From: Halodesulfovibrio sp.
GTDB lineage: Bacteria > Desulfobacterota > Desulfovibrionia > Desulfovibrionales > Desulfovibrionaceae
DNA length: 63,934 nucleotides
NCBI RefSeq assembly: GCF_025210605.1
Contig: NZ_JAOARI010000022.1
Span: forward strand, 1-63,934
Direction of reading: 5' to 3'
How positions within the stretch are numbered: the stretch's first letter is position 1; every line of letters begins with the position of its first letter. Made by a program: the position numbers and the translations under genes. The notes beneath the pieces were generated by a model that saw nothing but the letters and a program-made list of their open reading frames with translations, did no database searches and was not told where the DNA came from. Of the stretch, positions 16,555 through 26,356 are shown piece by piece.

Positions 16555-17285
16555 TAACAGCGGAAAACCTTTCTTTCACATATCGGGGGAACACAGCTCC
16601 TGCGCTGAACAATATCTCTTTTTCTATCCCTAAAGGAGAGCTTGTTTGTCTCTGCGGTACAAACGGCAGTGGTAAATCAACGCTATTTTCCCTTCTTGCC
16701 GGACTACAGACTCCTTCTGCGGGAGAACTGGCTGTTGATGCTATCAGTGCTAAAGGTAACGAAAAACAGCTGAGAGAGCGAAGTGCACTTGTTCTACAAG
16801 ATGCAGATTTGCAGATCATCGGTGCAACTGTTGCTGAAGATATGATGCTTGCATTTCCACCAAACGATACGGAAGCTGAAGCAACCTGCCAGACAATGGC
16901 AGAACGCTTTTCCTTGCTTACTCATTGGGATTCAGCAGTACATGCTCTTTCGTACGGACAAAAACGCAAACTTTGTTTAGCCGTGTCGCTCCTTTCGACA
17001 CCTTCATTGCTATTGCTGGACGAACCGTTTTCCGGTCTCGATTATCCAGCAATGCTCGAAATGCGGTCAATCATGAAGGCAAATAAGGAACAAGGGTTGA
17101 CGCAAATCGTTTCCGTGCACGACTTAGAGCCGGTTATCGATCTAGCAGATTCTATGATCGTCCTCCATCAAGGCGAACTAAAGGGAACCGGAGCACCGGA
17201 AAGTCAGCTTGACTCGCTCTTGCAATACGGTATTCGTCCCCCCTACTCGTGGTTACGTGAGCACACAATTTCCCCTTGGGACTAA
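16551..17285 (+). CDS. bioM: ECF-type ABC transporter ATPase (BioM)
   Basis: The 244-residue ATPase has Walker A GTNGSGKST (36-44), a Q-loop in LVLQDADLQ, signature LSYGQKRKL and Walker B LLLLDEPFSG. It is closest to the energy-coupling A components that pair with BioY, and the 4-base ATGA overlap makes translational coupling likely. It should power biotin uptake at the cytoplasmic face. A terminator follows directly, so the operon holds only the S and A components. Confidence 0.88.
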   Translation: MITAENLSFTYRGNTAPALNNISFSIPKGELVCLCGTNGSGKSTLFSLLAGLQTPSAGELAVDAISAKGNEKQLRERSALVLQDADLQIIGATVAEDMMLAFPPNDTEAEATCQTMAERFSLLTHWDSAVHALSYGQKRKLCLAVSLLSTPSLLLLDEPFSGLDYPAMLEMRSIMKANKEQGLTQIVSVHDLEPVIDLADSMIVLHQGELKGTGAPESQLDSLLQYGIRPPYSWLREHTISPWD

Positions 17286-17291
17286 CGCTAA

Positions 17292-17324
17292 AAAAGCTGC
17301 TGTGAACAATCACAGCAGCTTTTC
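17292..17324 (+). terminator. Rho-independent terminator of bioY-bioM
   Basis: Stem GCTGCTGTG/CACAGCAGC (17296-17304 with 17311-17319), then TTTTCTT, seven bases after the bioM stop. Confidence 0.85.
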
Positions 17325-17339
17325 TTATGTATATGAGCC

Positions 17340-17362
17340 TTCGCACATACAATATGTGCGAA
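17340..17362. repeat. Perfect ten-base dyad
   Basis: TTCGCACATA-CAA-TATGTGCGAA is a perfect inverted repeat between converging genes. It has no T-run on either strand. It could be a protein-binding site or the 3' hairpin of the iron ADH transcript. Confidence 0.5.
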
Positions 17363-17544
17363 TAAATCTAATTCATTTTTCCATCTGTCGGCAATGACTT
17401 CGCAAGACCTTCCCACAAAATCAAGAGCGCGCCACAACTTTTTCAGCTACACAAAATGAAATTGCGTAATGGGAGATGCAAGGAGCTTCAAGTCCCTTGC
17501 CCGCCGGAGATACTTTCTAAAAAACACCGACATAACTTTTGTGT

Positions 17545-18726
17545 CTAAAATGACTCTTCGAAAATAGCAGTAACTTCTGCTTCAGAAGTTTCAACCGGCG
17601 TACAGGCAAACAGTACACCCATTGTTTCCATGGCATTCTTTGCCATTTTTGCGCAGTCTTCTTTCTTTACACCGTACTCTGACAGCGAAAGCTTACCCAT
17701 GCCAATATTGTTGATAAGCCTATCAAGCGCATCAACAAAGGCGAATGGACGTTTATCTTCCGGCAATGCGTCAACATCTACTTCCATAAAATATGCTAGA
17801 TCAACCATGCGCTCCGGCATATGCGGTGTGATATGTTTGAAATACGCGCGTGAAAGCATAATCAAACCAGCACCATGAGGAATTTCTGGATAGAATGCAG
17901 AAAGCGCATGTTCCATAGAATGCAAAGACATACAAGAAGACAAGGACTGACACACACCTGCGGCTGTGGATGCCCATGAAACCATAGTACGAGCTTCTAT
18001 GTTCTGCCCTTCCGCTACGATTTCCGGCAAGAAACTATAAATCAAATGTACTGCCTGCTGCGAAAGCAAATCACTAGTTGGCTGACGCTGCGCAGAAAGG
18101 TATGTTTCTACTGAATGGAAAAAGGCATCCATACCTGTAAATGCAGTAACTTTAGGTGGCACAGTCAGCGTAAACCAAGGGTCGATAATAGAAACAGTTG
18201 GGTATGTTGAATCGTTACCCCAACCAATCTTTTCATTGGTTTCACTATTGGTAATAACTGTCCACGGGTCTGCTTCGGTTCCTGTGCCAGCAGTCGTCGG
18301 GATAGCAACAATTGGTAACGCAGGGTTTGCAGGAATTTTTTTACCGCCTGTGCCTGCCTGCATGTAATCCCAATAGTTCCCTTCGTTATTTGCCATGAGC
18401 GCAATTGACTTTGCAGAATCAATAGAACTGCCGCCACCAAGTCCGATAACAAAATCGCACTCATGTTGCCTCGCAAGCTTTGCGCCTTCCGTAACATGGT
18501 CTAAAATCGGATTTTCCTGAATTTTATTGTAGACCACGCTTTCAATATTATTATGATTCAGCATGTTCTGCACAAATGTCAGGTAGCTGTGGCGAATCAT
18601 GGAGCCGCCGGAACTGATAACAATAAACGCTTTTTTACCGGGAACATTTGCCGGATCAGCCAACTCTTTCAATTTACCGCTACCGAAGATCAATTTGGTC
18701 GGCATATGAAACATAAAATCAAGCAT
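17545..18726 (-). CDS. Iron-containing alcohol dehydrogenase
   Basis: The 393-residue protein belongs to the group III (Fe-dependent) ADH family. It has the NAD(P)-binding GGGSSIDSAK motif, the PTTAGTGTEADP stretch and the metal-ligand region with MDAFFHSVE (Asp and His) and the two later His in SMEHALSAFYPEIPHG. It probably interconverts an aldehyde and an alcohol. The N-terminus and overall pattern resemble the butanol dehydrogenase/lactaldehyde reductase branch, but the substrate is uncertain. AAGGAGTCAGAAT precedes ATG. It stands alone. Confidence 0.9.
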   Translation of the reverse strand: MLDFMFHMPTKLIFGSGKLKELADPANVPGKKAFIVISSGGSMIRHSYLTFVQNMLNHNNIESVVYNKIQENPILDHVTEGAKLARQHECDFVIGLGGGSSIDSAKSIALMANNEGNYWDYMQAGTGGKKIPANPALPIVAIPTTAGTGTEADPWTVITNSETNEKIGWGNDSTYPTVSIIDPWFTLTVPPKVTAFTGMDAFFHSVETYLSAQRQPTSDLLSQQAVHLIYSFLPEIVAEGQNIEARTMVSWASTAAGVCQSLSSCMSLHSMEHALSAFYPEIPHGAGLIMLSRAYFKHITPHMPERMVDLAYFMEVDVDALPEDKRPFAFVDALDRLINNIGMGKLSLSEYGVKKEDCAKMAKNAMETMGVLFACTPVETSEAEVTAIFEESF

Positions 18727-18987
18727 ATTCTGACTCCTTGCGACGTTACGCAGAGTTGCGACTACATATAACGACTCGACGCCGTTTGAGATTATTAACA
18801 GTGTCCCCGAATTTCAGCTTTCGAGAACCTTCAGCACAGGGCTTGCTGATATAAACCGCAATGCTCTGTACATCACTTCACAAAAAAATACTCCGCGGGG
18901 CTACCTGCTCACTGATTTTCAATTGGAATCGTCAGAAGCAGGTGTCGCTGTTCGCAAACAACTTCCTGCAACCAACGCCGTAAAAGT

Positions 18988-19015
18988 AAAAAGCGATGGG
19001 AACACGTCCCATCGC
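18988..19015 (-). terminator. Rho-independent terminator of the M18 peptidase gene
   Basis: Stem GCGATGGGA/TCCCATCGC with loop ACACG, then TTTTTACTTTTA on the minus strand, ten bases after the stop codon. Confidence 0.82.
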
Positions 19016-19024
19016 TTAGTCATA

Positions 19025-20413
19025 TTATTTAGCTTCCAAAAAAGCAGAAAATGCTTTCATCGTTGCATACAAATCAGCTTTGCTTGCCAACTCAAACGGG
19101 CTGTGCATTGCCAGCAGCCCCGGTCCGAAATCAACAATATTCATGCCGTACATGGCAAGGTACATTGCAACAGTACCGCCACCACCATGGTCAACCTTGC
19201 CAAGTTCTGCCATCTGCCACGGCACACCGGCGGTATTCATAACACCACGCAGCCAGCCTAAATATTCAGGGTGCGCATCGTTGGCTTCGTACTTGCCACG
19301 ATGACCAGTAAACTTGCAGAAACAAGGACCGTATCCGAGAGTAGCTGAGTTTAATTTCTCATGCACTTCCTGATAATCAGGGTCCAATGCACCGTGTACA
19401 TCGGAAGAAAGAGCGCGGGTTGCAAGCATTACCTGACGGAAACGAACATCTGGGTTCCATGCTTCAATAATATCTTCAATGCAGTATTCAAAGAAACGGG
19501 ACTTCGCGCCTGTGGAGCCTTCTGAACCGATTTCTTCTTTATCCCACAGTACAATAACCTGAGCGTAGTCTGACGCTTCAGTTTCGAGCAATGCTTCCAA
19601 CGCAGTAAAGCAGCAGATACGATCATCCTGACCATAGCCACCGATGATAGATTCATCCAACCCAACCATACGGGCAGAACCAGCAGGAACAGCCTGTAAT
19701 TCAGAAGAGTATAAATCTTCCTCGTTGATGCCGTATTTCTCGTGCAGAATATTTAATACACGCTGCTTAATTTTATCTTTTGGAGCATCCTTACTTTCTT
19801 CGTCTTCCACTTCTACCGGACGATGCGCGAGGATAATATTTAATCGTTCTGCTTCGAATGCTTCTGAAAGAACTTTTTTAGACTGATCCTGTGCCAGATG
19901 CGGAAGAAGGTCTGCAATTGTGAACACTGGATCAGATGCATCTTCACCGATATTCACGATAACTTTTTCACCGTTTTCTTTTACCACAACACCATGCAGT
20001 GCAAGAGGACGAGAGAGCCACTGGTACTTACGAATTCCACCGTAGTAATGTGTTTTTGCTTGTGCAACACCACAAGTTTCATACAGTGGATGCTGCTTGA
20101 AATCGATACGAGGGGTATCGGCATGTGCGCCAATAAGATGTACGCCTTCTGCGAGTGATTTTTCACCCTTGCGGGCTACGAACAGTGTCTTATCCTGAAG
20201 GACGGTGTAATACTTTCCAGTAGAAATATCAGTTGAAAAACCTGCTGCTCCAAGACGCTGAACCGCATAAGCAATGGTCTCACGCTCAGTTTTGCACGTT
20301 GAAAGAAACTCCACGTATCGCGCAGCAAGAGAATCCATTGCAGCCAGATCGCTATCACTATTATATACTTCCCAGCAGCTTTTAGGCTCGCAGGATAAGG
20401 AATTTGAACTCAT
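19025..20413 (-). CDS. M18-family aminopeptidase (aspartyl aminopeptidase-like)
   Basis: The 462-residue metallopeptidase has the M18 co-catalytic zinc motifs: IGAHADTPRIDF (His and Asp), LWDKEEIGSEGSTGA (catalytic Glu and ligand), SSDVHGALDP (Asp) and the late His in LLAMHSPFELAS. It releases N-terminal, probably acidic, residues from peptides in the cytoplasm. Length and motifs are typical. GGAGATATAGAGT precedes ATG. It follows selA by 38 bases on the same strand and may share its transcript. Confidence 0.92.
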   Translation of the reverse strand: MSSNSLSCEPKSCWEVYNSDSDLAAMDSLAARYVEFLSTCKTERETIAYAVQRLGAAGFSTDISTGKYYTVLQDKTLFVARKGEKSLAEGVHLIGAHADTPRIDFKQHPLYETCGVAQAKTHYYGGIRKYQWLSRPLALHGVVVKENGEKVIVNIGEDASDPVFTIADLLPHLAQDQSKKVLSEAFEAERLNIILAHRPVEVEDEESKDAPKDKIKQRVLNILHEKYGINEEDLYSSELQAVPAGSARMVGLDESIIGGYGQDDRICCFTALEALLETEASDYAQVIVLWDKEEIGSEGSTGAKSRFFEYCIEDIIEAWNPDVRFRQVMLATRALSSDVHGALDPDYQEVHEKLNSATLGYGPCFCKFTGHRGKYEANDAHPEYLGWLRGVMNTAGVPWQMAELGKVDHGGGGTVAMYLAMYGMNIVDFGPGLLAMHSPFELASKADLYATMKAFSAFLEAK

Positions 20414-20451
20414 ACTCTATATCTCCAATGCACACAGTTCGTGCAATTTTA

Positions 20452-21855
20452 TTACTCATCAATATTAAGAGCTTGCTGAAGTGCGTCGATGACCAGACTG
20501 AATTCTTTATCGCTCAGCGTGCGAGGGTCTAAACAAAAAGCCTGATGCTCAATTCTGCCTACTAAAGGTGGTGTTGTATCAAGCAGCGCCTTTTTCAGCG
20601 CTGTTTCAGAAATTGCAGACGGAGTAATTGCAACCAGTGCTGTAGGCAAGTCACGTTCTGGAAAAGAGCCGCCGCCAACACGGGAATTACCATCCAGCAC
20701 AGAGACTGACACCTGATTACCACACGCCTTTTTAATACGATTTGCAAGGCGACGCGCACGTTGTTTCAATGTTGGCAACTCTGCAAACATCATCGCGAGT
20801 GTTGGAATTTCTGTACGGGCAAGTTCCGGCTCACGATACAAACGCATTGTGGCTTCCAGAGCAGCAAGTGTCATTTTGTCGATACGTAATGCACGGTTCA
20901 TCGGATTACGTTTAATCATATCGATATATTTCTTTTTACCGACAATAATGCCTGCCTGTGGTCCCCCAAGCACTTTATCGCCTGAGAATGTAACCACATC
21001 TGCACCTGCTCCCACAACATGCTGTACAGTCGGTTCTTCACCAATTCGCAGAGAAGAAAAATCTGTAAAGCTGCCGCTACCAAGGTCTTCAATCACTGGA
21101 AGGTCATGTTTTTTGCCAAGAGCAACCATTTCTTCCAGCGTTACCTCTTTATGAAATCCAACAATGCGGTAATTTGAAGTATGTACGCGCAGCAATGCAC
21201 CAGTTTCCTCAGTAATTGCCTGCTCATAGTCTTTCAAATGCGTACGGTTTGTTGCACCGACTTCCCGCAACTTCGCTCCGCTTTTTTCCATAACTTCTGG
21301 AATACGGAAACTGCCGCCAATCTCGACAAGCTGTCCTCGAGAAACAGGGACTTCCTTACCTTTGCATAGCGTATCTAACACAATCAGCACTGCGGCGGCG
21401 TTGTTATTGACCACAAGTCCGGCTTCTGCACCGCAAACTTTGCATAACAACTCTTCAACATGACTGTAACGGCTGCCGCGTTCACCAGTGGTAAGATCAA
21501 ATTCCAAGTTGGAATAATGCGCGCACGCCTCGGTAACAGCTTCGACAGCCTTTTCTGCTAAAAGGGAGCGCCCAAGGTTCGTATGTACAACAACGCCTGT
21601 GCCATTCAGCACTCTTCTAAAGTGAGGGCGAGACTGAGCACGAATGTACGCCTGCATTCGGGGCAAAATTATTTCCAGAGCAAGCTGCTCCGGCTCTGTA
21701 ATTACGTTCGCCCGAATTTCTTCACGGCATACATCTAAAAAGCCGTTTACATGTTCTCGAACTATAGAACGAGGGATTTCGATAAATTCACCCGAAGAAT
21801 TCAACGCATCGAGTACTTTATCTACTGATGGCAAAGCGCGGAAAAGAATAGACAC
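20452..21855 (-). CDS. selA: L-seryl-tRNA(Sec) selenium transferase
   Basis: SelA converts seryl-tRNA(Sec) to selenocysteinyl-tRNA(Sec) using selenophosphate. The 467-residue protein has the PLP-binding Lys at about 294 (TFSGDKVLGGPQ), matching K295 of E. coli, and the family blocks NGTGVVVHTNLGRS and NNNAAAVLIVL. I chose GTG 21855, behind AAGGAGCCGTGC; the longer frame to 21948 would overlap folC and has no ribosome site. The stop of folC lies ten bases upstream, so folC and selA are probably co-transcribed. Its presence implies selenoproteins in this organism. Confidence 0.95.
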   Translation of the reverse strand: MSILFRALPSVDKVLDALNSSGEFIEIPRSIVREHVNGFLDVCREEIRANVITEPEQLALEIILPRMQAYIRAQSRPHFRRVLNGTGVVVHTNLGRSLLAEKAVEAVTEACAHYSNLEFDLTTGERGSRYSHVEELLCKVCGAEAGLVVNNNAAAVLIVLDTLCKGKEVPVSRGQLVEIGGSFRIPEVMEKSGAKLREVGATNRTHLKDYEQAITEETGALLRVHTSNYRIVGFHKEVTLEEMVALGKKHDLPVIEDLGSGSFTDFSSLRIGEEPTVQHVVGAGADVVTFSGDKVLGGPQAGIIVGKKKYIDMIKRNPMNRALRIDKMTLAALEATMRLYREPELARTEIPTLAMMFAELPTLKQRARRLANRIKKACGNQVSVSVLDGNSRVGGGSFPERDLPTALVAITPSAISETALKKALLDTTPPLVGRIEHQAFCLDPRTLSDKEFSLVIDALQQALNIDE

Positions 21856-21865
21856 GCACGGCTCC

Positions 21866-23131
21866 TTAGCGCTGTAAAAATTCTGGATACAGAGCAAAAA
21901 ACTCTGCAAGCAAGTAGAGAGAACCGCATAAAAGCACAGGGGCATCACCTACAAGTTCTTTGCTGCGGGTTAAGGCTTCCTGCAACGATTCACAGACCTG
22001 TGCACGATCATCAAAATGAGTGGCGAGACGTTCTGCCGGTTCAGCTCTATCCATTTCAGTAAATTGAGGAAGGAGAATAGCACCTTCTGTAAGCCCCTGC
22101 ACTTTGGGCACAAGAGTTTGAATATCTTTGTTTTCCATACAACCAAAGATAACTACAGCTGGTTTTATCGCCTGTTCCTGCAATGTATCTGCAAGCACCG
22201 CAAAAGCAGGGACGTTATGAGCGCCATCAAGGTACAGTTCCGGCAACATGTCAGTAGCGGCTATATGTTGGAATCGTCCAGCAATCCATGCATCAGCTAC
22301 ACCGATCTCTTTTACATCGTCCCAATCCATAATATCCGCAGGAGACCAGCCATATTTTTCAACAAGCTTTCTGAATGCTGCAAGCGCGAGCAAGGCATTT
22401 TCTTTTTGGTGCTTTCCTGTCAAGCCGATGCGGGTCGTCGAAGGCAAGGTCACAGTACCTTCTGATGTTACAAGAGCTGCTCCAACTTTTTGCGCTTCGT
22501 CTTTCAGCACAGTCATGACACTTTTTTCCTGAACGTGGGTAATTGCAGGAAGGTCTTTTCGCATTGCCCCAGCTTTATCACGGGCAATATCTTCTACTGT
22601 TGCACCAAGGACATCTGCATGATCCAGTCCGATAGGAGTATACACTACTAAATCGCGCTCAATAGCTGTTGTAGCATCATGCGTCCCACCCAAGCCAGCT
22701 TCGAAGATGCCTAAATCAACCTCATAGTCCGCAAAAAAGAATACTGCCATGACTGTAAGCAGTTCAAAATAGGTGAGCTCCTTGCCACCGCATTCCATAA
22801 CATCGTTGGCAACATCGCACCATTCTTCTTCATCCAACATTTCACCGTTGATGAGAATACGTTCACGCGGAGTGATAAAGTGCGGGGAAGTATATAGCCC
22901 GACAGTTAAGCCTGTCGCTTGTCCAAAAGCAGAAAGAAACGAGCTGGTGCTGCCCTTTCCATTTGTCCCGATAACCTGAGCAACAGGATAGTCCGGTCGT
23001 TTTAGTTCTGCTTCATTCAGCACAGCATCAATTCTGCTGTGTGCTAAATCCATGTGAAAAAGACCAAGCTTCTGTAAATGCGCTTCAAAGTCTTCATACG
23101 TTGCAAAAAAATTTCGTTCTGTTTCGCTCAT
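21866..23131 (-). CDS. folC: Folylpolyglutamate / dihydrofolate synthase
   Basis: The 421-residue Mur-ligase-type enzyme adds glutamate to folates (and to dihydropteroate if bifunctional). It has the ATP-binding P-loop VIGTNGKGSTSSFL, the folate-site stretch GLYTSPHFITPRERILING, and the central GLDHADVLG and ATP/Glu region FQHIA...LDGAHN. The Mur-like C-terminal domain is complete. It is the first gene of a probable folC-selA unit. Bifunctionality is likely by family but not proven by sequence. Confidence 0.93.
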   Translation of the reverse strand: MSETERNFFATYEDFEAHLQKLGLFHMDLAHSRIDAVLNEAELKRPDYPVAQVIGTNGKGSTSSFLSAFGQATGLTVGLYTSPHFITPRERILINGEMLDEEEWCDVANDVMECGGKELTYFELLTVMAVFFFADYEVDLGIFEAGLGGTHDATTAIERDLVVYTPIGLDHADVLGATVEDIARDKAGAMRKDLPAITHVQEKSVMTVLKDEAQKVGAALVTSEGTVTLPSTTRIGLTGKHQKENALLALAAFRKLVEKYGWSPADIMDWDDVKEIGVADAWIAGRFQHIAATDMLPELYLDGAHNVPAFAVLADTLQEQAIKPAVVIFGCMENKDIQTLVPKVQGLTEGAILLPQFTEMDRAEPAERLATHFDDRAQVCESLQEALTRSKELVGDAPVLLCGSLYLLAEFFALYPEFLQR

Positions 23132-23416
23132 GCAGTCGCCTTAGAGTATGATTACTTACAGGTCAATGCTTTTACAGCACCACCCTTCGCTATACCAATC
23201 AGTTTGTGGCACAATTTGTACAGGGCGTATTTTGCAGCAACTTTGATTACTCTGCAAAGTAATTTTGCATTGTTATTATTATCTATTTACAACCACGTTT
23301 TTAATATGTTGCGTTGGTTATCTTCAAAAAACAATTTTTTTCTCTAAAAACGCAACAAATTACATTAGAAGACTTGACCATATTTCACTGTTCAGATAAA
23401 CATCAGCCCTCAACGC

Positions 23417-23493
23417 GCGCCAGTAGCTCAGTTGGATAGAGCAACGGCCTTCTAAGCCGTCGGCCGAGAGTTCGAATCTTTCCTGGCGCGCCA
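23417..23493 (+). tRNA. tRNA-Arg (anticodon TCT)
   Basis: A full cloverleaf of 77 nt including an encoded CCA. Acceptor GCGCCAG pairs with CTGGCGC; the D stem is GCTC/GAGC; the anticodon stem ACGGC/GCCGT holds loop CTTCTAA with TCT at 23451-23453; the T arm GAGAG-TTCGAAT-CTTTC has one G-T pair. It reads AGA (and AGG by wobble). A terminator follows ten bases later. I see no integrated element or attachment repeat next to it. Confidence 0.97.
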
Positions 23494-23503
23494 TTTGATA
23501 CCA

Positions 23504-23537
23504 AGGGTTTAGCGGTAATTCCGTTAAACCCTTTTTT
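23504..23537 (+). terminator. Rho-independent terminator of the tRNA-Arg gene
   Basis: Twelve-pair stem AGGGTTTAGCGG/CCGTTAAACCCT with loop TAATT, followed by TTTTTT. Confidence 0.9.
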
Positions 23538-23695
23538 CGTGGCAGATAAGTTATGGGTAAGTACCTAAGGCATTATACTAGAATCTACCATGAGGGCTCA
23601 CCTCTTATACTAACCAATATTAAGCCTTTTTAAACTTTCCATTATCTATACAGAAGTCATGACACGTACTCCCATTTGAGATCTGAAGCACAAAT

Positions 23696-23729
23696 ACAAA
23701 AGCCCGACAAACGCATGTTTGTCGGGCTT
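23696..23729 (-). terminator. Rho-independent terminator of chemoreceptor 1
   Basis: Stem AGCCCGACAAAC/GTTTGTCGGGCT with a GCAT loop, then TTTGTATTTG on the minus strand, about 60 bases after the stop. Confidence 0.8.
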
Positions 23730-23787
23730 ACTACTAAAGTAAACTAACCCTCTTGCTGTAACTATTTATTATCAATCCAGCTATAAG

Positions 23788-25878
23788 TTACTCCTGAAGG
23801 TCGTCAATAATTCTGCGAAGATCATTAGTGAGTTCTTCCATGTGGTTCATTGTGGCTCCAGCAGCAGTTGCAGCAGAAGCCATTTCTTCTGCAAGGCGGC
23901 TCACATCTTCCACACTTTGGTTTATTTCTTCACTGGTTGCAGATTGCTGTTCTGAAGCTGTTGCAATTGTTCGTGCCATATCCGCAGAACCTTCTATTAA
24001 CTGCATCATAGAATTAAGCACTGTCCCTGCATCATTCGCTAACACAGTACTACGTTCAACAGCCTCATTTGTTTTATTCATGGCTTCAATATTGTCCTGC
24101 GTGCCATGTTGAATCGCCGACACAGCCTCGCCGACTTCTCGTGTTGCCTGCATGGTTTTTTCTGCAAGCTTGCGAACTTCATCAGCAACAACAGCAAACC
24201 CTCTGCCAGCATCTCCAGCACGAGCAGCTTCAATGGCAGCATTCAATGCGAGTAAGTTTGTCTGGTCGGCAATGTCGGTAATGACTGTCATAACCTGCCC
24301 AATCCCTTGAGCCTGCTCACCAAGCTCACCTAATCGAGATTTCATAATAGCAGATCGCTCATCTACGTCATGAATAGCGGCAATTACATCCTGTACAATT
24401 TCTGAACCTTTTTCAGCCTGTTCTCGCGCATTGTTAGAGTGACTTGCTGCATCTGAAGCACTTCGCGCAACTTCTACAACGGCAGCATTCATTTCTTCCA
24501 TTGCTGTTGCGGTCTCGCTGGTTCGAGCTGCCTGATTTTCTGTACCACGACGGGTTTGACTTATCTGCTCTGCAAGTTCACTTGAAGCAACAGATGCGCC
24601 AGAAACAACAGCTTCCAATTGACTTATAGCCTGCATTACACCTTCACGACGAGCACCTTCAGCTTCTTGTTGTGCTCTTTCAACAGCCTCAAGTGCATTC
24701 GATGCTGCAAGAGTTTGTTCTTCAGCTTCTTTACTTTTCTGCTCTGCAACTCCAAGTGCCTCCATCAAACTATCTACCATGGCACTTAAAGAATCATTCA
24801 ATTCGAGAAGTTCACCACTAAATGAACTATTATCGACTTTTACATTATAATCGCCATTTCTAATAGAATTGGCAGCAGCAACCATAACATTGAGTGGCGC
24901 CACAATTGATCGGGCAAGAAAATACCCCGCAAAACCAATAAGTATCGCAGCGGCAATGCCCACCATGCCTATCAGCTTTGCAGCCTCTTCAGCACTTTCT
25001 AGCACCTCACTTTTATCCATAAAGAATAATAAATTATAGTCCTTACCATTCTCTGTATACACATACACAATTTTTTCAATACCATTCATTTCGATTTCGT
25101 AAACGCCTTCACTCTTACCAGCAAGCGAATCCAAGCTAGTTAGAGAAGTCTCACCCAGTTTCTTCATCAAAACATCTTTATTGTCAGGGTAAGCAAGAAT
25201 AGTACCGTCATCTTCGAGCAGCGCAACGCGCCCAGTGCGTCCCATTTTAATCTGATCCATCAACTCAACAAGCGTGGACAATTTCAAGTCAAAGGCAGTA
25301 GCACCAATCACTTCCCCTGCAGTATCGTGCACCCTTGCAACGACACTGGCAACTGGGTAGCCCAATGTAGACATGTACGCTTTTGTAAGTGATACAGCCT
25401 TAGTAGATTGTAACGCTTGAATCATCCACGGTCGGTTACGCGGGTCGTACCTAGCTCCTATAGCGTTGTCAGGATAATGAATATAGCTACCATCTTTCAT
25501 TCCCATAAAAACCACACCATAATGAGAATGAGTTTCTGATAATTCTTTGAAAACAGATGTAATTTCGCGTTGCTCCGTCGTCATATTCTTCTGCGCAATA
25601 AACACTTCTTTTGGAGAATCATAGTACGCTTCGAGCTTACCTGCAGAAGCTTTCAGCACTGGATTGCTTACTAACTGCAGCATACTATTTTCCGATGACT
25701 TAATAAAAAATGAAAGATAATTGTCTATTAAGTGAGCACTTACTTCTGATTCTTTGCGAAATTCATCCATCGCGCTCTTCTCCAGAATCACATATGATAT
25801 CACTGCCACGGCTGTAATTGATATCAAACACGAAGCAATTAGCGCCGCTGCAATCTTAGATTTTACTGTTTCAAACAT
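23788..25878 (-). CDS. Methyl-accepting chemotaxis protein 1 (dCache type)
   Basis: The 696-residue chemoreceptor has membrane segment 1 at about 8-30, a periplasmic dCache-like sensor domain (about 35-290, with the block [14 protein letters not shown]), membrane segment 2 at about 300-322, a HAMP linker and the cytoplasmic signalling domain. The hairpin tip [36 protein letters not shown] is present (cited here in part by its family motif). I chose ATG 25878, behind GAGGAGGAGACACGC. It is a close paralogue of the 696-residue receptor at 26357 and both have similar promoter elements. The ligand is unknown. Confidence 0.92.
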   Translation of the reverse strand: MFETVKSKIAAALIASCLISITAVAVISYVILEKSAMDEFRKESEVSAHLIDNYLSFFIKSSENSMLQLVSNPVLKASAGKLEAYYDSPKEVFIAQKNMTTEQREITSVFKELSETHSHYGVVFMGMKDGSYIHYPDNAIGARYDPRNRPWMIQALQSTKAVSLTKAYMSTLGYPVASVVARVHDTAGEVIGATAFDLKLSTLVELMDQIKMGRTGRVALLEDDGTILAYPDNKDVLMKKLGETSLTSLDSLAGKSEGVYEIEMNGIEKIVYVYTENGKDYNLLFFMDKSEVLESAEEAAKLIGMVGIAAAILIGFAGYFLARSIVAPLNVMVAAANSIRNGDYNVKVDNSSFSGELLELNDSLSAMVDSLMEALGVAEQKSKEAEEQTLAASNALEAVERAQQEAEGARREGVMQAISQLEAVVSGASVASSELAEQISQTRRGTENQAARTSETATAMEEMNAAVVEVARSASDAASHSNNAREQAEKGSEIVQDVIAAIHDVDERSAIMKSRLGELGEQAQGIGQVMTVITDIADQTNLLALNAAIEAARAGDAGRGFAVVADEVRKLAEKTMQATREVGEAVSAIQHGTQDNIEAMNKTNEAVERSTVLANDAGTVLNSMMQLIEGSADMARTIATASEQQSATSEEINQSVEDVSRLAEEMASAATAAGATMNHMEELTNDLRRIIDDLQE

Positions 25879-26286
25879 GCGTGTCTCCTCCTCGACTTTC
25901 ATTGCCTGCACATGAAAAGCACTTGCCAGCTAGCAAGCAGCATTTCTACCTAGACAGTTCCCCTTGGCTACAAGCACAAAACTCCCTTTTCTAGTTAGAC
26001 TCATATCGGTAATTTTCTTTGAACCATAAACTTCTCAACAAATAAAGTGCAACATTTTCAAACCATTAAGAAAGAAACACCTTTTGTATTACAACTTTCT
26101 TTTTTGAAAAAAATTTAGTTCTATATATTCAATATGTTAAAACTTAAAATTTTTTTTTACAATTTTTTCAGCAGGTAAATATTTTTCATTTTTTTCAGAT
26201 GGAAAAAATAGAATAATGTAAAAAAATCTACACATTACCTAAGTGTTAATCTCACTTTATTAAGTTACCCTCACTAAAATAAACGA
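25879..26286. other. AT-rich intergenic region before chemoreceptor 1
   Basis: There is no gene here. The stretch 26040-26290 is strongly AT-rich with long A and T runs. The only element I can support is the sigma-28-like promoter at 26003-26030. Confidence 0.5.
26003..26030 (-). promoter_or_regulatory. Sigma-28-like promoter of chemoreceptor 1
   Basis: On the minus strand TTTAT, 15 bases, then ACCGATAT. The -10-like part resembles the flagellar sigma-28 box GCCGATAA. The same arrangement stands before chemoreceptor 2, at a similar distance (about 115-125 bases) from its start codon. Confidence 0.5.
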
Positions 26287-26323
26287 AAAAAAGCACCCGA
26301 TAATCATAAAAATTATCGGGTGC
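26287..26323 (-). terminator. Rho-independent terminator of chemoreceptor 2
   Basis: Perfect stem GCACCCGATAAT/ATTATCGGGTGC (26293-26304 with 26312-26323), followed on the minus strand by a T-run. Confidence 0.88.
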
Positions 26324-26356
26324 TTCATTTAATTTTGTTCAAAACATTAGCTGCAT

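Noticed and set aside
23417..23787. tRNA-Arg as an integration site for a genomic island
   Set aside because: No integrase, no repeat of the tRNA 3' end and no change in gene style downstream.
25920..25945. TGGCAAGTGCTTTTC as a sigma-54 promoter for chemoreceptor 1
   Set aside because: The -12 GC is absent, and a better shared element lies at 26003-26030.
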